DNA from: Dentipellis sp. KUC8613 | Taxonomy: Eukaryota; Basidiomycota; Agaricomycetes; Russulales; Hericiaceae | Length of the DNA: 64,000 nucleotides | Direction of reading: 5' to 3' | Assembly: GCA_002286715.1 (NCBI GenBank) | Contig: NSJX01000005.1 | Span: 1,041,079 to 1,105,078 of the forward strand | In this document: positions 59,417 to 64,000 of the stretch, in pieces | Position numbering within the stretch: position 1 is the first letter of the stretch | Layout: each line of letters begins with the position of its first letter | Notes under the pieces: model-generated | Told to the model about the DNA's origin: nothing | Seen by the model: the letters and a program-made list of their open reading frames with translations, nothing else | Database searches by the model: none | Translations under genes and position numbers: made by a program

Positions 59417-62044
59417 TTACCGGCACCACAGCTGAAAAGCACATACATACCATGCTTCTTCAGCATCATCTTCAAACGAGGGGGGACTGCTCGCTTCCGC
59501 CACAATCAAGCCGCCTACATTGTCCATAGTGACAGCAACGGCACGGTGCGTCTGGCTTTCGATGAGAGCGAGAACCTCGTTTGTGAGTGCCGTGACACGC
59601 TTTGGCTTCCGAAGAAGGAGTGCGACTGACATTAGCCAGTCTGTAGTAGTCGTCCCGTAGTTATCCATAGTAAACTTCGGGCCTTGCACAAACTCGCCTG
59701 ACGTGTACATCTTGAACGCGCGTTCCACCTAGGAGTCGGATGCGCTTAGTACGACGCACATGTGAGATAACATGAAGTATGAAGTACGCACGGCGGCAAC
59801 TGAGAGCGCGAGTGTGCCGGCAGGATAACTCTCTGATTCGATTTCGGAACCCACAATCACTTTGAAATAGACAGCGAAAACCTCGATTATGTATCGTGAC
59901 CGAAGCGACCCGGTGGGACCCTAAATCCAAATCAGAATACGTCGTTAATTGGGAGGAATGACCTACGTTGGCGTCAGGATTCGCCCAGAAGGCCTCGCCA
60001 TAATCACGGCGCAAAGCGGAAGTGGCCCATGCAGCCCGCTTCGATCGAGGGATCGCGGCCGCGGCGACCTGAACGGCTTTGACCGCAGTCGAACCCACAG
60101 AGCTGCGCCAGTCGTACACGGCTTGACGAGCCTAGATTAAGATTAGACGTTGAATAAGGAAAGGAATTCAAAACTTACCCGTCTGCACATTGGATTTCCC
60201 GCAAGCTTCATGTCGTACTGTTGCTCCGGCCAGACGATATCTGCAGCCTGCTGTGCCAATGACGGCAATGTTTCCAAGCTCCACACATCGTCCTGTGCAC
60301 CTAATAAAGCCAGTAATGTGGGGACAAAGCGGGACTGGAAGTCATTTTGCGCCCACTCGGGTAGCGTACTGAGCGCCGTGGACAAGGGTGTGTGCATGGC
60401 CCCAGTTGCCTTCGACATGGCCTTCGACGTACGAGCGGGTGTGACCTGGAGCTTCTCGGTAGGTTTGGAAGGAAGGTGATTTGGCTTAGTTTTGCGAACC
60501 GTGCGCTAGGCAAGTTCCACTATGATCACCGATGAAAGCTCAATGTTTGAAAGGTCGTGCTCACCTCTGTAGCAGCTGGCGGCGGAGCTCCGACCGTTGG
60601 CATCTTTTTGAAAACAGGATTTACATTATCGTCATCTGAGACCAGGTCGCTGACAACAAGTTCGAGAGGCTTTTTGCATATTAGCGGCCAATTTTTATGG
60701 CGACCTGATAAACAGGCGTACCTTTTTGGCCGATAAGCGTAGCACTGCATCCTCTGTAATCATCACAGATTCGTCATTGAATCCTGTCGCGTCATCCGAC
60801 ACATCAGAGAGAAGATCGTGGTCGGATGGTGTCTGCTGACGCTGCGCTTGTGCACGTTTGGGCGTGACCGTTGTCACACCCTTCAGCCCCACGAGGGTAC
60901 ACCAATCCTTCAAAAGCAAACCAACAGATGTTTTGGCCTTTTTTGTGTCGGTTCGAACATCAACCTTGCTACATTTGCGAACGATAAGCTTCATGGATGA
61001 TGAGTGTATTCCTCTGGCGTACCTGGTGGGTGTTTTGCGCTTCGTTGGGACAGCTGGCTTCTTGCGAGCGGCTGCCACTTGTGCTCGGTCTGATTGAATA
61101 CGAGACTCCTTTTTCTCCGCCGCAGTCTGTGCCTGTAGGAGATGTAAATGGGTCAGTCTCACAGCGCAAGTGAGGAGAAGAAGTGGACAACAATTGTTGT
61201 GCACGTGGGAAGATCATGAAAAATCGAAGCATTGCCGCATGCGTCACGGCTGTGCAGACTCGAAGTTGCTTTTCGCAACGACATCGACCTGGTCGCCCCC
61301 GCGCCCATGACAAAAAACATTCCAGGAGCAGCTACATCCCTCACGAACTAGGAGAAACAGCAACAGGCGTACCTTGGCTTTTGCTTTCAGCCGAGATCCA
61401 CGCTTTGCGACAGTTGCAGCCCATTCCGCTTGAGCTTGTTTCTGCTCCTCGGTGAGCTCGATTTCTTCTTCGTCGTCGATGTCCTGACTCTCTTCAGCAG
61501 TATCTCCACTTCCTGAGTCTTCTTTGGCATCAGTGGCACCGTATAAAAAGGCTGGGGCGCGAGCAATGGAAATTTCCTCCCTTCGATCACGATCCTGCCT
61601 CTGATCTTGAATCTGCGCAATCTCCGCCAGCTGTAAGTCTTTTTCCTGCTTCTTCTTTGCCACAGCAGCATCTTTATCTGCCTTCACCTTTTCCCGAGCA
61701 GCACGCTTCATATCAGCGGCTGCCGCCACATCCGAACGCGTCTTCTTCTCCACGCCCGCTGCACGGCCGGGATGTTTCTGATTCCCCATACGAAGGACGC
61801 GCTCAGCAGCTGGTAGAGGCTGTCGGGCACCTCTCTTGCTATACATTTGTGTATGTGTAAGTATCTCAGCATATAAGCCAGATGGTAACAATACAACTTA
61901 CATTTTAACTGGCAGGGGCGAGGGATCTTTCAAAATCTCGTTGCCTTCAAGAGAGCCAGGCTGGGGACTAGGGCTTGAGGGAGCAAAGGGATCCGAGTCT
62001 GCCAATGGTACAGTTTTCTTTTGTGCTCGAGTCGTAGGCGCCAT
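59417..62044 (-). CDS. DUF6532-like protein, probable transposon-linked gene, 685 aa
   Basis: Eight exons (minus): 62044-61902, 61838-61373, 61132-60722, 60669-60565, 60505-60179, 60131-59967, 59920-59792, 59728-59417, summing to a whole frame. The N-terminal half is basic/acidic and disordered with a coiled-coil stretch (AAREKVKADKDAAVAKKKQ). The C-terminal half (about residues 380-640) has an all-alpha pattern with RSRYIIEVFAVYFKVIVGS and TLALSVAAVERAFKMYTSGE, which I recognise from the Agaricomycete DUF6532 family often found in or next to DNA transposons. Molecular function unknown. It is divergent from the Plavaka-like gene, with starts 238 bp apart, so it may be cargo or a second element protein. 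Basic clusters suggest a nuclear location. Confidence 0.75.
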
Positions 62045-62281
62045 GCTGAAGAGTTGATGGTAGTTCTGACTTTCGGCAAGCGTCGAAGGTGTTTCGGAGC
62101 AACGTGACTTTCCAAAAAAAACATGTCACGAGACAGCAGCCAATTAAAAGCCATACAGGAGCTGTATAGTCGTCAGCCACCTGGTTTGGTAACACGTTTC
62201 TTGACTTAGCGCGATGTCGGACATCACGTCTTGCAGGCTAGACTGCCAGTCTCTACCTAGCTTCTTCGCATCCAGTATACT

Positions 62282-64000
62282 ATGGGTTTCTATTGCACGC
62301 CGTGTGACCGCTCTTTTGCAAACCGGCGAGGACTTCTCTCACATTGTGCACGTATGCATCGGCACGTCAAACCGCAGGGACCAAAATCAACTTTCCGCTA
62401 TCACCGATTTCTGAACGGTACGGATTTCTCTTTCGATGAAGAGCCTCCTAGTCATTATAACTTACGCAGCTCGCAAATGTGATGCCAATGGGAATTTTCT
62501 CCCCAACGACGCACCTCCACCACCTCGCGACGACACTGAAGATTGGACACCATTTGCCGACCGACCGTCATTCGAATTCGCCGAATTGGTATTCGAGAAG
62601 ATGGAGACGTCAGCTGGAGATATCGACCACCTGCTCAAGGTCTTCGCAGCCAAGGCCATGCTTGACGGTGGCGGCGACGGCCTCTTTAAGGACCACAATG
62701 AACTCTACGCGGCCATCGACTCCATCCAGCACGGCGATATCCCCTGGAAGACCTTCAAGGTCAAATACTGCGGACCTGTCACACCACAGTCTCCGTCATG
62801 GCAGCGCACCACCTATATCATTCACACTCGTGATGCTCGTGCTGTCGCCGAGCAGATGATTGGGAATTCGGACTTTGACGGGAAGTGGGATTACATCCCC
62901 TTCGAGGAATATACTGGCCCCGAGGAGCGTCGCTGGTGCAACATCATGTCGGGTCAGTGGGTAATGAATAAAGCAGTGCGTCTTTCATTTATGTTCATGT
63001 CGAAGTCAGCTGATGACGGCAATAGGATGAGATCGCCAAAGATCCTCAGACGCATGGGGCAATGCTTGTCGCTCCAATCCTTGGTGCCGACAAGACTGTC
63101 GTGTCTGTCCAGACAGGGCAGTCAGAGTTCCATCCGCTGTACATGTCGCTTGCAAATGTCCATGGGGACGTGCGACGTGCGCACCGGGACGCCGTCATCC
63201 CATTGGCATTTTTATCCATCCCAAAAGGTATATCTCCTTAACCCTTTCTTTATTTCTGCATTTCTCATGGTTGGGCAGCATCTCGTGAATATGATGACCA
63301 GGACGAGTTCAGACGCTTTTGCAAGCAGCTTTACCACACGACGATCACCAAGGTCATGTCTCCGCTCAAACCGGCGATGACTACGCCTGTTATCATGCGT
63401 TGCCCAGACGGCCATTTCCGCCGAGTGATCTTCGAGCTGGGGCCATTCATTGCAGATTACCCTGAGCAGGTATACTTGGCCGGCATAGTCTCTGGGTGGT
63501 GTCCTAAGTATGTCCTATCATATCAGGCTTCGCTCGCTATTCACGGCGTGTCATAGATGTCTCGCACGGCCAACCGAGCTCCATTCCGCTGGTGATCCTC
63601 GGTTCCGTGAACTCACCGCACAGCTCAAGAATACTTATCGCCACCGCCCGGGCGATCTCTGGGATACGTGGGGAATTGTCAACGATGTCATAGTATGTGC
63701 AGTGATACTATTACCGTGTTAGGTGACTGAATAATCTTTGTCGCAGCCATTTACGGAGTACTTTCCACGCGCCGATATCCATGAACTGATCACGCCAGAT
63801 ATCCTTCATCAGCTTGTGAAGGGTACGTTCAAGGATCATCTGGTTGCATGGGTCGAAGATTATATACATGCAAACAACGAATCGAAGGTGGCCAAGTCAA
63901 TCATGGATGACATAGACCGCCGGTATGTCCCCAAGTCCAAGTATTGAAATTTCCTAACAATGTGTTAGTATTGCTGCAGTTCCTGGGTTTCCGGGGCTTC
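62282..64000 (+). CDS. Plavaka-type (CACTA-related) transposase, N-terminal part, runs off the window
   Basis: Starts at 62282 with a C2H2 zinc finger ([19 protein letters not shown], then CARMH). A 52-nt intron (62418-62469) joins FLNA to [11 protein letters not shown]. Later splices link [49 protein letters not shown], the [12 protein letters not shown] block, and [31 protein letters not shown]. The last visible exon reads IAAVPGFPG. These blocks are typical of basidiomycete Plavaka transposases; the catalytic core lies mostly beyond 64000. All junctions keep frame, so this part looks intact. It catalyses cut-and-paste transposition in the nucleus. Partner gene: the divergent DUF6532-like ORF. 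Confidence 0.85.

Larger units (their letters stand above)
59123..64000. mobile_element. Plavaka-like DNA transposon, left part
   Basis: Interval holding the divergent DUF6532-like and transposase genes. Its left edge abuts the truncation point of 7TM-F near 59117-59125. The right edge is outside the window, so terminal repeats and target duplication could not be compared. Confidence 0.65.

Noticed and set aside
62282..62500. Apparent frameshift near the start of the transposase gene
   Set aside because: Explained by a 52-nt intron with normal GT and AG ends that restores the conserved CDANGNFLP region.
1..64000. CRISPR arrays, bacterial operons, rRNA genes, retroviral LTR pairs
   Set aside because: None seen; the splice structure and gene content are fungal.

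Overview
The window is eukaryotic and almost certainly from an Agaricomycete (mushroom-forming basidiomycete); a wood-rotting polypore is my best guess, by inference. The reasons are dense genes with many 48-65 bp GT-AG introns, a pepsin-like secreted protease with a typical fungal signal peptide, basidiomycete-type F-box and 7TM families, a SIN-type kinase, Trm82, a Bye1-like PHD-SPOC factor, and a Plavaka-type transposon with a DUF6532-like gene beside it. No bacterial feature (operon, Shine-Dalgarno, CRISPR) is present. Exon structures below were deduced by hand from splice signals, reading frame and paralogue comparison.

Layout. 0-5.5 kb: the 5' part of an aspartic protease gene (-), a small secreted protein (+), an F-box protein (-). 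6.7-19.2 kb: three tandem FAD-dependent phenol-hydroxylase-like monooxygenases (FMO1-3, +), a tRNA-Glu(CTC) with a 7-nt intron, an NADPH-FMN reductase-like gene (FMNR1) and a seven-transmembrane protein (7TM-A). 19.8-24.4 kb: TRM82, then 7TM-B. 25-31 kb: a very GC-rich gene (-) for a calponin-homology + STE kinase + C1 protein. 31-35 kb: a 3.8 kb gene-poor GC-rich gap. 35-39 kb: the Bye1-like factor. 39.4-45.7 kb: a second copy of the metabolic set, rearranged: tRNA-Glu (-), FMNR2 (-), FMO4 (+), 7TM-C (-). 46-59 kb: a duplication-rich, decaying region with 7TM-D, a degraded third FMNR, remnants of 7TM genes, 7TM-E broken by a 2.33 kb TA-flanked element, a nitronate monooxygenase remnant between CTAG-rich tracts, and 7TM-F lacking its 5' half. 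59-64 kb: a DUF6532-like gene (-) divergent from a Plavaka-like transposase gene (+) that runs off the window.

How the genes may work together. The recurrent association FMO + flavin/quinone reductase + 7TM, present twice as intact sets and once as decayed pieces, is the theme of the window. The FMOs should hydroxylate phenolic or other aromatic substrates. The reductases belong to a family that reduces FMN or quinones and could recycle hydroxylation products. The 7TM proteins are a lineage-expanded receptor-like family whose link to the enzymes is inference from position only. The four FMO genes keep the same ten-exon structure, and each has a TATA box 63-86 bp before its ATG, so they look strongly expressed or inducible. 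The best mobile-element find is the 2331-bp insertion in 7TM-E: removing it with one TA copy restores the conserved reading frame of exon 6.
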